In this document: positions 21,270 to 33,000 of the stretch, in pieces | Layout: the number at the start of each line of letters is the position of its first letter | How positions within the stretch are numbered: the stretch's first letter is position 1 | NCBI GenBank assembly: GCA_037783545.1 | Contig: JBBELK010000317.1 | Coordinates: 868,001-932,000 of the forward strand | DNA length: 64,000 nt | DNA from: Henricia sp. BOLD:AAB3569 | Lineage: Eukaryota > Echinodermata > Asteroidea > Spinulosida > Echinasteridae | Reading direction: 5' to 3' | Notes under the pieces: generated by a model | Seen by the model: the letters and a program-made list of their open reading frames with translations, nothing else | What the model was told of the DNA's origin: nothing | Databases searched by the model: none | Position numbers and translations under genes: made by a program

Positions 21270-22855
21270 ATCAAGCCGAAAGAGAAAACTGAAACTGTCG
21301 GAACTGAAACTGAATTCGGGTCGAGTGTCGGACCAGCACTGTGTGCTGGCGCTCGGTGGCCACGAAAAACCCCCAGCCATTGGAGGAAACGTGGGTGCAT
21401 CCAGGGCACTCGACAGGGGTGCACTCCCCCGGTCCGAATTCCGATTGAAGTGGGGAAATGGGGTGGGCGGGATTGTACAGCAACGTTGACACGATTGACC
21501 GAGAGTGAGCTACTGAAGCGAACGTGGCGTTTATATAGCCAGTTGTTATGTAATTCTATTGTGTTCAGTGTGAATACACTGGCACCTGTCGTTCTAAAAC
21601 GAAAAGAAATTCCACTTTCTTCCTCCATACTTCCGTCAGAAAATTCATTTCTTTTCTATTTATACCTCATGTGAGACGAGAAAAGGACAAAAACAGGTCA
21701 AATTTTTCCAATGGTGAACAGTGGCTAGGTCGTTGTGTGAACATTGCTGTAGTCTATAGAAAGTCGCAAAAGAAAGGGCAAAGGGGAAACAAAAAACAAC
21801 AAAGGTAAAAAGGTATTAAATAACAAATTACGATTGCCAGTTCCGGTGTGGAAAGATCAACAATTAAGCATTGTGAGATTAAACTTTGAACGATGTGCTC
21901 GATGCCAAATATTGGACGGACAAAAAATCCGCTGTCCCTCAAATCGAATTCGATACCAAACGATCGAATAAAATGTGTTATAAACTCAGTGCCATACGAC
22001 TGGGTATACGCAAATGTGTATGCCGCCTCAAATAGACGTTTATTGGCCTTCGGTGCACGCGGAACGCGGAAAAAACAACAAAGGTAAAAAAGCTATTAAA
22101 TAACAAATTACGATTGCCAGTTCCGGTGTGGAAAGATCAACAATTAAGCATTGTGAGATTAAACTTTGAACGATGTGCTCGATGCCAAAATTGGACGGAC
22201 AAAAAATCCGCTGTCCCTCAAATCGAATTCGATACCAAACGATCGAATAAAATGTGTTATAAACTCAGTGCCATACGACTGGGTGGACGCAAATGTCTAT
22301 GCCGCCTCAATTAGACGTTTCTGCGATGTACTCTTTCACAACTCCCAAGCCGAGATCAGAACGGTCAGCAAGTCGTATGAGCTTTTGACGTTCCTTGATG
22401 GACTTCACGGCGGCGTTCCAGTCGGTCTTGGCCGAGTCGATGTCAAGGCTGTCAATGTTCTGAATGGCCGACTCGACAAGCGAAAGAAGCTTCTCGCAGT
22501 GCTTGTGCTGCTGTTGATGCCGTCGCGTTTGAACGCCGGAACGTCTGATAAGCGTTGCTTCTTGCAAGCTGATTCGACCTTGAAGTATAATGACTGGATA
22601 GGCCTGGATAGCGTTCAGTATCTGATCACTGCTGCTACCGGACTCCGAACCGCCGACGCCCGGTTCGAGGGACGTGTTCGATGTGGTGCGTGAAGACGTG
22701 TGTAGAATAGGATTGTACAGCAACGTTGACACGATTGACCGAGAGTGAGCTACTGAAGCGAACGTGGCGTTTATATAGCCAGTTGTTATGTAATTCTATT
22801 GTGTTCAGTGTGAATACACTGGCACCTGTCGTTCTAAAACGAAAAGAAATTCCAC
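21270..22855 (-). mobile_element. rearranged minus-strand retroelement debris
   Basis: Two direct repeats dominate: 21469-21615 with 22710-22855, and 21792-22018 with 22072-22300, both nearly identical. On the minus strand the first pair contains a TATA-like CTATATAAACG about 50 nt before the GTCAACGTTGCTGTACAATC junction, i.e. a terminal-repeat/leader layout. One copy leads into the 22307-22732 frame, the other into an unrelated open stretch (21271-21492). Interpreted as pieces of an LTR- or DIRS-like element; the class is not certain. Confidence 0.55.
22307..22732 (-). pseudogene. gag-like N-terminal fragment of a retroelement
   Basis: A 141-codon minus-strand frame without an ATG at its start. 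It includes a predicted helical segment HCEKLLSLVESAIQNIDSLD and then SIKERQKLIRLADRSDLGLG followed by VKEY. The 'KRQKLI.LADRSE.GW..V.EY' pattern is one I associate with the first ORF of some invertebrate retroelements, possibly DIRS-like; this is recollection, not a search result. It lies directly downstream of the TATA-containing direct repeat, which supports a retroelement reading. Confidence 0.45.
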
Positions 22856-23098
22856 ATACTGCTGCATGCACTCTGTGTGGTCATGGAGGTACCTCCATAT
22901 GGTGTGGTGCAGGTTTGTTTACACCAGACAGCTAACCATGCCGTTTTACAATCGCAGTGCTCACCAATGTCAAGTACATGTATTTTGCTAATAATCAAGA
23001 TTATTAATCCCTGAACATTCTCAAAGAGCACAATTTGGTAAGCAGCATTTCTGCATATTATTTTTTCTTTCTTTTTTTTCTACATGTTTATTAGGGTG

Positions 23099-23303
23099 TG
23101 GTTGAAACCCGGAGGTCGGAGGTAACCCGGAGGTAGAATTGTTTGTGACCGTGTAGTACATGCTACAACCTACCTCCGGCTTGTAATTTTAATACCACGT
23201 AGCTCCGGAGCCACCGTCAACGCACCAACTACACGTTAGCAAACAAGTCTACCTCCGGGTACCTTTGGGTACCTCCGACCACCTCCGACCTCCGGGTTTT
23301 ATA
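23099..23303. mobile_element. 205-bp foldback rich in ACCTCCGG
   Basis: Begins AACCCGGAGGTCGGAGGTAA and ends ACCTCCGACCTCCGGGTTTT. ACCTCCGG/CCGGAGGT is repeated at least eight times across the element and is rare outside it. No target duplication assigned. Confidence 0.7.
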
Positions 23304-23329
23304 AATTTCCGTTTATTAGCTGTTTCGGT

Positions 23330-25400
23330 AGGGCCGAAACTGCTCTTGTTTTCGTTCGATTTTTTTTTATTATTCTTGGTACTCCTGTCCTTGAAAAACC
23401 CCATAGACAATAAACGCGACCTTTTTCGAAAGAGTGTACACACTTCTGCACATCGGATTCCAGTCAAACTTTGCAGACACTGTCGCGTGATTTCACAGTC
23501 ACGTGTCCTGGTGTCGGATTACAGGCAGTCAAAAATCGGTGATTTTCATGTTCAAAATTATGTAAAAAAATCAACTGTTTGAGATATAAAAACAGTTTCT
23601 GCGGGGATGACCTTATTTCATAGAGTCTACATTCCGTACACTGACAATGACCTTGGGCCGCGCTTCCTTTTGGTCGAAAACGAGGCTGGCTCGCCATTTA
23701 AAAATGGTGGTAGGTATTGGAATTGAGTCTTCTTTGTTAGTCTCAGGACCCCTTGGGCATTCAGAAAATACCAAAAGCTAATTCGTCACACAAAACGGCG
23801 CCCTCTAGCGACGAGTTAGAAAATGGCCAAAACGTATTTCGAACAGATGTCTGTTTCCAAATTGGAGCAGGTGTTCACTGAAGGTTGGTAAACACATGTA
23901 TACCTTCACAATTTTGATGACGTCACCAGGTGTCAAATTACACTTATTCATTCTTCAAACTGCTATTTCTGGAGAACGAAAAGGCCGATGAAGGTCAAAG
24001 TTTGTGTTTTAGGTTTGTTTTGACTTGGTCTAATGTATATTATCAGCAAAATGTTGTGACGTTACGATGACGTCATCAGATAAGTGAGTTTGTAAAGCAC
24101 ATTTGCCAAGGTCGTTCACTTCCTGTATGAGTTATATAACCTTGAAACTTAGAAGGTTCCTAGACCAGGGGCCAATTTCATAGAGGTGTTTAAGCACCAA
24201 AAATTGCTTAAGCACAAAAAACTCTTGCTCAGTAGAGTATGTTACCAGTGAAATCCTCATGTGATAGAAATAGTATATGACCAGTTTTAGAGGACTGTTT
24301 CATTACCATGACAATCACATGAAATTTTTGCTGGTAACCTCATTTTATCAAGTAAGGTTTTTCATGCTTAAGCAATTTTTCATGCTTAAGCAGCTCTATG
24401 AAATCAGCCATGACGTACCAAGTTACATTAGTATGACGTCATTTGTTGATTTTTTATGATTTTTTTAAATATTGCACCATATACACACATTGCAGTTTTT
24501 TTGTCATATCTGAACTTGACGAAATCCCATAGACAATGCACGTGTTTTTCTAAGAGGCATTTCACACACTTCTGTTCATCTGATTCCAGTCAAACTTGCC
24601 TAATAGTTAGTACATACCCTGAAGATGTGCCATCATTGCGTGGATTTAGGGTCACGTGACCAGGTGTCTGATTACAGCTAGTCGAAAATCGGTAATTTTA
24701 ATATTAAAAAATCCGTAAATAAATCAACCGTTTCAGATAAAAACAAAATTTCTTGGGGTTTGACCTTAATTCATTGAGTACTACATTTCGTTTTCATACA
24801 TTGACCTTGAACCTCTCTTCCTTTTGGTCGAAAACGAGGCTGGATCGCCATTTAAAAATGGTGGTAGGTATTGGAATGGAGTCTTCTTTGTTAGTCTCAG
24901 GACCCGTCACACAAAACAGTGCCCTCTAACGACGAGTTGAAAAATTGCCAAAACGTATTTTGAACAGATGTCTGTGCCGAAAATTTTGCAAATTGGCACA
25001 AAATTGGTGCAGGTGTTCACTGAGGGTCAGTAAACGTGTGTACCTTCAAAGTTTTGATAACGTCAACAGGTGTCAAATTACACTCAGTTGAACATTCATT
25101 CTTCAAACAGCTATATCTACAGAACGAAAAGGCCGATCAAGGTCAAATTTTCTGTTTTATGTTTATTGTGACATAGTCTAATGTATATTTTCAGCAAAAT
25201 GTTGTAATGTCAGATGACGTCATAAAACGAGAGTTTTTAAAGCATATAATAGCCATAGTCGTTTACGTCCGCCATGGGTCAAATGACCTTGAAACTTGGT
25301 GGGTACATAGACCTGGTCATTAACATATGACATGCCAAGCCACATTAGTGTGATATCATTTGTTGATTTGTTATGATTTTTTTTTTAATGTTGACACTAA
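23330..25400. repeat. tandem duplication, two ~1.0-kb units
   Basis: Unit 1 (about 23330-24470) and unit 2 (about 24470-25400) share ordered blocks such as CATAGACAAT, GATTCCAGTCAAACTT, GGTCGAAAACGAGGCTGG, CCATTTAAAAATGGTGGTAG, TTGTTAGTCTCAGGACCC and TTTGTTGATTT. They are diverged by point changes and small indels. Unit 1 has an extra MITE (24168-24409); unit 2 shows the empty site near 25313. No coding frame persists through both units. Confidence 0.85.
24168..24409. mobile_element. palindromic MITE, GGCCAATTTCATAGAGGTGT family
   Basis: Ends GGGCCAATTTCATAGAGGTG and CAGCTCTATGAAATCAGCC, with TGCTTAAGCA-like motifs repeated inside. It is the reverse-orientation relative of 57160-57404. The sister unit (near 25313) reads straight across, giving a natural empty site. 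Confidence 0.85.
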
Positions 25401-26590
25401 TACATGTATATAATGCTTTGGCATGCATGCTTGTACGTAATGTGCAAAATGCAGCTGCATTATGTAATACAGCTGCATTTTGCACACATACGTAGGCCAA
25501 CATGTACATACAGTATATACATTTTGCTGTACATATATTTGAGTTAGCGAAAATAGGTGCTAATGAGTTTATATACTATCCCTGTACAGTTTTATTTATT
25601 TGTATGCTTACCACATATGACTACAACAAAATCCAAATAGCAGCAATGAGTCATGGAAGGTACGACCTAACGGAAAGCAAAATTCCCGCGTACCAAAAGA
25701 GCAAATCTTGTGGTTTGCGCTTTCTTTATGACAGCAGGATGACTTGAAATAATAACGCAGTAATAACGAAGACGTGTATTTCTTTGGCAAACTGAGATGT
25801 AAGTTGTATTTTGAATGAAACTTTTTCAATTTCTTTAGGCAATTTTTACGTTATATCGCACGAACGAGAATATTTTGGTGATAGGTTACTTTTTTATTTG
25901 TATAGTAACACCAACTTTTGTATTTTAAATACCGTATCCATATGTATAACCTGGAATTTATAGAGGGTATACATGTAGACAGTTTCATGAACAGTTTTAA
26001 TTTTATTTAGCTGAAAACCAGATATTAAAGGCAAGGCTCGTCATCAATGCGCGCCCGCCAAATTCGTGCTCGAAACACGCAGCTCCATGCCTTTGCTATG
26101 GAGCTGCGTATTGCGTGGCACACATTTGGCGGGCGCGCATTGCTGACGAGCCTGTGCCTTTAGGTAAAAATGACCGAAACAGCGTGTTTGTTTATTACAA
26201 ACACCAGATTTCTAGTTATGTTTATTTTGTTTGAACAATAAGCTTGGAGACAAAAAATCTGCTTGAAATTCTGAATGCAGTTTTAACCCAACAAAAAGCA
26301 ACATGCAAATTGAGTTTCAAAAGCACTTTATTTCTCAAGCATTTGTACACATGCTCACTGTTTTTATGACATATCGCTGTTTTTTTTATGGGGGGAGGGC
26401 ACGTGCTCCCCCTCCCCCACTAATTTCCAGTGATTTTTACGTCACCCTGTGTGTGATCAAGGTTACTGGGTCTACACTAAAACCAGTGAACTGTTTTAGT
26501 GTAGACAAAACTGGCGTTTCAGATATACCAATTACCATGGTAACCGACGTCCCACTTTAGTATAGAGATACAAGCCTTTTTGTTTACTTT
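25400..26590. other. no gene supported; one foldback inside
   Basis: AT-rich. 25438-25490 contains repeated TGCAGCTGCATT palindromes. 26026-26162 is listed separately. 26440-26580 matches part of the TTAA-MITE upstream of the second and third transporter genes, including a perfect 13-bp hairpin GTCTACACTAAAA at 26470-26482 with its complement at 26494-26506. Confidence 0.5.
26026..26162. mobile_element. 137-bp near-perfect foldback
   Basis: Arms start TAAAGGCAAGGCTCGTCATC and end in the near complement with TGACGAGCCTGTGCCTTTA. GCGCGCCCGCCAAAT pairs with ATTTGGCGGGCGCGC, and CGCAGCTCCAT with ATGGAGCTGCG at the centre. GC-rich relative to flanks. Confidence 0.8.
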
Positions 26591-26599
26591 CTTGGTACC

Positions 26600-26900
26600 A
26601 AGAAAATTACCTCCTGGAATCAACAGATAATGTAATTTTAAGATATACTTTCCATATACGCTTTTGTCGCAAATGTTGCTTTTCTGTAGAAAAATCACAT
26701 TTTCTCCTTGCACAAGATAACCCTCTGTTGTCGCGCTTACGCACAGACCATGCACTCGCCGCGTCATTTTTGTGCATTACTTTATGCAGTAATTTTATCA
26801 TTTATTTATCTCAGAAATGCAACATTTGCGACAGAAGTGCAAGTGGGAAGTATATCTTAGAATTTTATGATCTGTCGATTCCAGGAAGTAATTTCCTTAA
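26600..26900. repeat. foldback repeat upstream of transporter copy 1
   Basis: 'cctggaatcaacagataatg' with 'gcgacaaatgttgcttttctg'-type text (26612-26695, reverse sense) is complementary to 26812-26886 ('cagaaatgcaacatttgcga' to 'tctgtcgattccagg'). A single arm occurs at about 10985-11125. Confidence 0.6.
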
Positions 26901-27044
26901 AATCTTTGTTCAATGTATACGAAAAAAATACCGTATTTTCGCCCCAAAGTATTTAAAGGTTTTTTTTACAACCAACGTTGGGTGAAAGGTTGGCAAAATT
27001 TACCCATTATTGTTTACAGTGCACATTTCCTAACCGAATAGGTT

Positions 27045-30000
27045 ATGAAAACCACTCGGCGGAGATTGAGTGTTGACCATGAAATGGACAGCGTGTCGAA
27101 ACCAGTCAGGAGCTGGACATCCGGGGGTGCCTGGACCATCGTGGTCGTCATCTCATGTCACTTAATCTTTACACTCACTGGCATTCCACTTCAAATCGGC
27201 AACATCTTCTATTTGAATTGGAGGAATGAATTTAAGAGTAATTCTAGGGAAACTGCGGCCGTTCAGAGCGTTTGCTCAGCTACTGCTAATATCAGCGGTA
27301 AGTTTAGAATTAAAGCCCCATGTTTTGTCTTAACAGGTAGTTCTTAAATTTCTTACACAGCGAATTCTATGTCTGCCAACATCGCAATGCGCATTTAAAC
27401 TCGTTACCAGGAACTGTATAAACATTAATATACATATTAGGCAGGTAACGCTTTTGGCAACCAAGCCAGAAACACGTACAGGGTGAATCCCCTTCCTTTG
27501 CAGATGAATGCTCTCGGCAGTATACACAACACACCGACCTACGGCTTCACATGTATACACAACACACCGACCTACGGCTTCACATGCCATTCTGAGAATG
27601 GGGCAATATACCGATCCAGTAAGCCCCGCCACGTAGAAACGCGTTTGGCAACTTCAACGTTAAGGCCCTGTCACACCTTGACGTTTTAGCCAGCGTATGC
27701 TGACGTATGAAAATTTCTCTAAAACGCTGGCATACGCTGAACTGTCGATGTTTTTTTCAATTTTGAGCGTATACAAAGCGTATTCATAACGAGTTGGACG
27801 TATACATACCGTAGTAGTAACTTACATAGAACGTTTCCATAACGTTTAGATAACTTATAGGGCCTACCAACGAATAGGCCTACCAACGAATGCTTAGCGT
27901 GTTGCCGGCGTTCACAACTTATGCCCAACGACAGTCTAACTTATGCACAGCGCGCGGAGCGTATCGCCGACGATCACGTGTCGTAGCCTATAAAAGACTG
28001 CCGTTCGACGATTTAAATCATAACCGCACTAGACCATGGAGTCCGAGGAGTATACTGACGGGTTCCTTCTGTGAAGCCCATTCCAATACGCCATTATATG
28101 GTAGCTATTACATGTAGTTAGAAACACGTTTAGTAAGTTCTGTGGTCGTCCGGAACACGTCAAAACGTCTACATACGTTAATATGCGTTGGAGATAAGTT
28201 TGACATAGGTTCAAAGCACGTTACTCATAGGTTAGAAATAAGTTTTGGGTACGGTAGACATTATCTCGACGTATGTCGACTTATGATTAACTTACAAGTA
28301 ACGTGTGTGAACGTGTGTCAACGATCGTATTTCTATACCTACAACTTATGCGGGACTTATGAGCCACACGCTGGCATACGCCGAAAATTGTTGTGCATGC
28401 ACAGAATTGTTCGACGACCTCGCCTTACTACGACGTATACCAGCGTGTTTCAGCGTGCTCTTAACTTATACAGAACTTACCCATAACTTATTCGACGTAC
28501 GCCAGCGTATTCGCCAAATTTTTCATACGTCAGCATACACTGGCTAAAACGTGAATGTGTGACAAGGCCTTTAGACTTGATGTCAAGTCGGTAACTAGAC
28601 TGGTTAGTTCGTAAACCGCAGCAGCGTAGTCGCGAATGGACTGGGAACAAGTCTAGTAGTTTTGAGAAACCTGTCTGTCACTTTGTACACGGGCTATGGA
28701 GTTTGCTACTAGAATTGGACGTAGAGATCTGATTGGTCGAGACACGGGGCTTTATTAATATTCATGAAACATTTTCAAACAAATTTGCTTGTGAATTATA
28801 TTTCCTCAAGTAGTGGACCTATCAATATCCATTACTCCTGAATTACAATGAGAAATAATCATAGTAATAATTCGACCTTTCCGTTGGCCCAAGTTTTGGT
28901 TAAGAAATCAATTCAAAAATCGTAGCCGACAATTCTCTCTATTGTTGTGGGGGAGATTTTTTGTATACATGTATATTTTTTATTGTACACTTAATGTACG
29001 CAGTATGCTCGTGACTTAAAGAAGACGTTTCGCTAAAAGTTAAACGCAGTTATTCTGATTAAATATACATGTATTGCAAAAATGGTCTTACTGCATATTC
29101 ATTTAAACACCCCCTGGTAAAAAGTGGACGCTATACCAAACCGTAGTGCGGTGCGTGATTACCGTGATTGGTTTCTGCTATGGCAACAGCGTCAACACGC
29201 TAATATTGTCGCTCAATCAGGTTTCTCAAGTCGGTAATACGGGTCGAAACTCAAAATACACTGGTCAATAGAAAATAAGACTCAAGAAATCCTTGTGTTA
29301 TGTCTGTGTTATGTGTACGTTATTATTGATCCTTGACCATAATTACTGGGTATGTTTTGTTTGTCACGCTTCATTGGTTCCTTCTCAACAGACTCAAGAG
29401 CGGGAGCCTGTATAAAATCACTGTTCACATGCAGTGTTAGGTCAGTGCTGCAAAACATGAAAATGCTTTTGACAGTGAAATTTTTGATGGGATTTTCCTT
29501 TGTGGTGTGTGAGATTGGTGTTAGGGTGCATCTGAATAAAGTTCAGTGTGCGAGAGCATATGTCAGATGATCCAGGATGGCAGAACTCAGCGTAATGCTG
29601 CCACAGAGTTTAGCATTTTGAGATGCAGTCAAAGCTGCATCAGGAACGTTTGGAGACGATTCCAGGAGACCCAAGCTTACCGTAGACGACATGGTTCTGG
29701 TCGACCAAGGGCCACAACTGCTGTGGATGACCGATATTTGACACTTTCGGTAGTCTGCAAAACCCATTCCAGAGTGCAAGAAGGATCCAGAATGAGTTTA
29801 GACAAGCCACTCGCATCACTATCAGCACCCAAACTGTACGGAACAGACTAAGGGAAGTTGGCCTTCACTCTCGTGTACCACGTGTTGTCCCAAGAATGAC
29901 AGCTGAACACAGAAGACGTCGCCTTGAGTGGGCCAGGACACACTCTCGTTGGAATGTTGCACAGTGGTCCAACGTTCTGTTTACGGATCAGTCCCGTTTT

Positions 30001-33000
30001 ACTGTTGATCATGCTGATGGAGGTTAACGTGTGTGGAGAGGTGTAGGACAACGGTACAACCCTCAATTTACAGTTGCTGTTAACCGGTGGGGTGGTGGTA
30101 CCGTAATGGTGTGGGCAGGAATTTCCGTAACTGAGCGAACTGATTTGCACATCGTCCAAGGCAACATGAACGCGCTTTATTATCGTGACAATGTTCTTCA
30201 GGCCATTGTGCTGATGGTTAGAAACCGTGTGGGTGACGGATTCCTTCTCATGGATGATAACGCTCGTCCACACAGAGCCAGAATCGTTACAACCTTCCTG
30301 GAGGACAACAATATCCAGCGGATAGAGTGGCCAGCGATGTCTCCTGACCTTAATCCCATAGAGAACATTTGGGCAGTGTTGGGGACAAGGGTCAGAAATC
30401 GGAAACCCGCAGTAATGAACGTTGAAACCCTCACAGCAGCTCTCCAGGAGGAATGGAACAACATTCCTCAGGTGGTGATCCAGAACACCGTTGTTTCGAT
30501 GCGGAGACGTTGTCTGGAGTGTGTAAACCTGAGAGGTGCATTTACCCATTATTAATGAACAATGTGAGTCGTTATTTCTTCCAATAAAGCTGTTTTTCAA
30601 GAAAACGAATCTTCTGTTTTGTTGCATGCGAACAGTGATTTTATACAGGCTGAAGCGTGACAAACAAAACATACCCAGTAATTATGGTCAATGATCAATA
30701 ATAACGTACACATAACACAGACATTTCTTTTTCTCACTGGGGTTAAACATTTTGACAAGGATTTCTTGAGTCTTATTTTCTTTTGACCAGTGTATATTGC
30801 ACATAAAAACAGTTGTCGATCGTGTGCAGTAAAATGGCGTTAGCGACGGACAAAACACGACCGTATTACCGAATTGATTTCAAGTCTACTTGAACGTGCG
30901 CACAATGTTTGAATCACCAAAATACCACGTGATCACCATTGTCCTTCAAAATGATTGGTTGTTGGACATTTTGGGGGCGGGACTTAAACGTTTCTGGATC
31001 GGTATATTGGAGTTAAAAGTGCCTTGCTCAAGGGTGAAAGTACTCAGGCAAGTAAGGTACATGAGCATCCTGAGATGAAAGCACCTCAGGGTGTTTCCAC
31101 CGGCAGTTTGCAATTCTGTGACCTAAACCACTCAGCCACAGCAAGTAGTCAAAGAGGCAACACGGTAGTCCCTGATTCTGCCAGTCACTGCCTTGAGTAG
31201 TTTCGAACCCCAGCGCTTCAATCTGCAGTTTGCGATTCAGTGACCTAAACCACTCGGCCACAATACATGTATATTCTAAAAGGTGCCCTGATCTTGTCAG
31301 AGATGCCAGGCTAAATAAGCCTATATATATACTGTGGCTGAGCGGTTTGGTGCATCTTTCCCGGGATCTGTTTAATCCTACAGGTTGTAGGTTCGAATCT
31401 AGGTGGTGCCGTGGTGCGTGTGGCCTTGGGCAAGGCACTTTGCCATAAGTTGTCCCTCTCCGTCCAGAAGCAAATGGGTAGTGAATGTGTTATGTGTTAG
31501 ATTAGCTCATAAGCACCTAAAAGGCAGCCTTACGATAAGAACAATTTATCATAAATGTACTGTTGATGAAACAAGCGTGGGTGCTCTAATGCATACCACT
31601 TTGGCCACCTTACATTAAACTTTGAGGAAGGCCCTGCTGGTGAAGAATAACATGTTGGGTGATAGGGTGGTCTCAACCATCCCCGTTCTCTTCCAATGCA
31701 CTGTATAGCACAATAGAGATTTTGTCACTAATTTCAATTTTACTTAAAATGTTCAGGTCTCATCGGCGGAGTTTTGGTGAAACGGTACAGCTGCAGGTGT
31801 GTGGGAATGATAGGAGTGACACTGACGTGCCTGGGTCTATTTTGCAGTTCCTTTGTTGTGGACATCTTTCAGCTATACGTTACAGCGTTCATAATGGGTA
31901 TACAGTTGAAGTCTGAAGTATAAATACGTGTACACCACTACCATCATCACCCAAAATGGTTAACAGGACTAACCGAACCATTGTAAGGTGTGCAAGCTAT
32001 GTTTTAAGTACTGCATGCACGTGAGGAATTCCACAAAATCAAGAATTTAGTCAAGACTGTTACAAAAATGGTGTAAGCACACCAGTTTTAGCACTTGGTT
32101 GCATACAGTTGTATTTATACTTCCGACTTCAACTGTATATAGTCTGTGTTAAAACTGGTGTGCCTAAACTTGCGTTGTCACCATATTTGTAACAGTCTTT
32201 ACTAAAGTCGTGATTTTGTGGAATTCCTCAAGTGCTTGCAGTACTTAAACATAGCTTGCACACCTTGCAATGGTTCGGATAGTCATGTTTATCATTTTGG
32301 GTGATGATGGTAGTGGTATAGATGTATGTAAACGTCCGACTTCAACTGTACATGTGAAGAGTAATTAGTTTTTCTCGGACAAAGAAGACTCTATTATGTC
32401 TTGCGTTATAGAACAGTTCAACTGGCCCCCTGAATTGGTTCTATAGAGTCCAAACTACTGGAAGGGCACCAGACTAATACTTTGCGTTCCAATCCTTGTC
32501 TTCAGGGCGAGATTTGGAACGCCTCTAGCAACTTTTCAATCAGCCGACTGATTAATTATAAAGAGGCCTAAATGAACCGTTCTGACACGTCTATAATATA
32601 GGAGTGCACAACATCACGTGTGTCGTACTTCGATACCGATTGGCTCTTTCCCTAGAATACTAAAACCAACTCCTAGTATAGCTGCCAGCCCTCCTGGATT
32701 TTGCAACAGACCTCCTACAAAATGATTGATACCATGACTCCTGACACAGATAAGTTTATAGATGTGTCTTAAGTCAGGAAATAAGAATACATGTACTTTC
32801 TATATGTCTTCTTTAAAATCCGGAAAAGCTGGCAGCTGAGCAGTATCCATTTATGTTGGTATTCACACTACTCATAATGGTCATGCGTGGAGGTAAAACT
32901 TTAAAGAGCACACATGCATGCTTTTACAAAAGGCCACACAAATTCAACTTGCCGATTATTAAACTGTCATTATAGCGCTTTTCAAGTGAGCAAGGGTAGG

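Noticed and set aside
23799-23822. CTCF-like GGCGCCCTCTAGCG sites at 23799, and similar text at 16012 and 24909
   Set aside because: Only the GGGCGC half matches and the sites are not paired with others. The core is too short to stand out.
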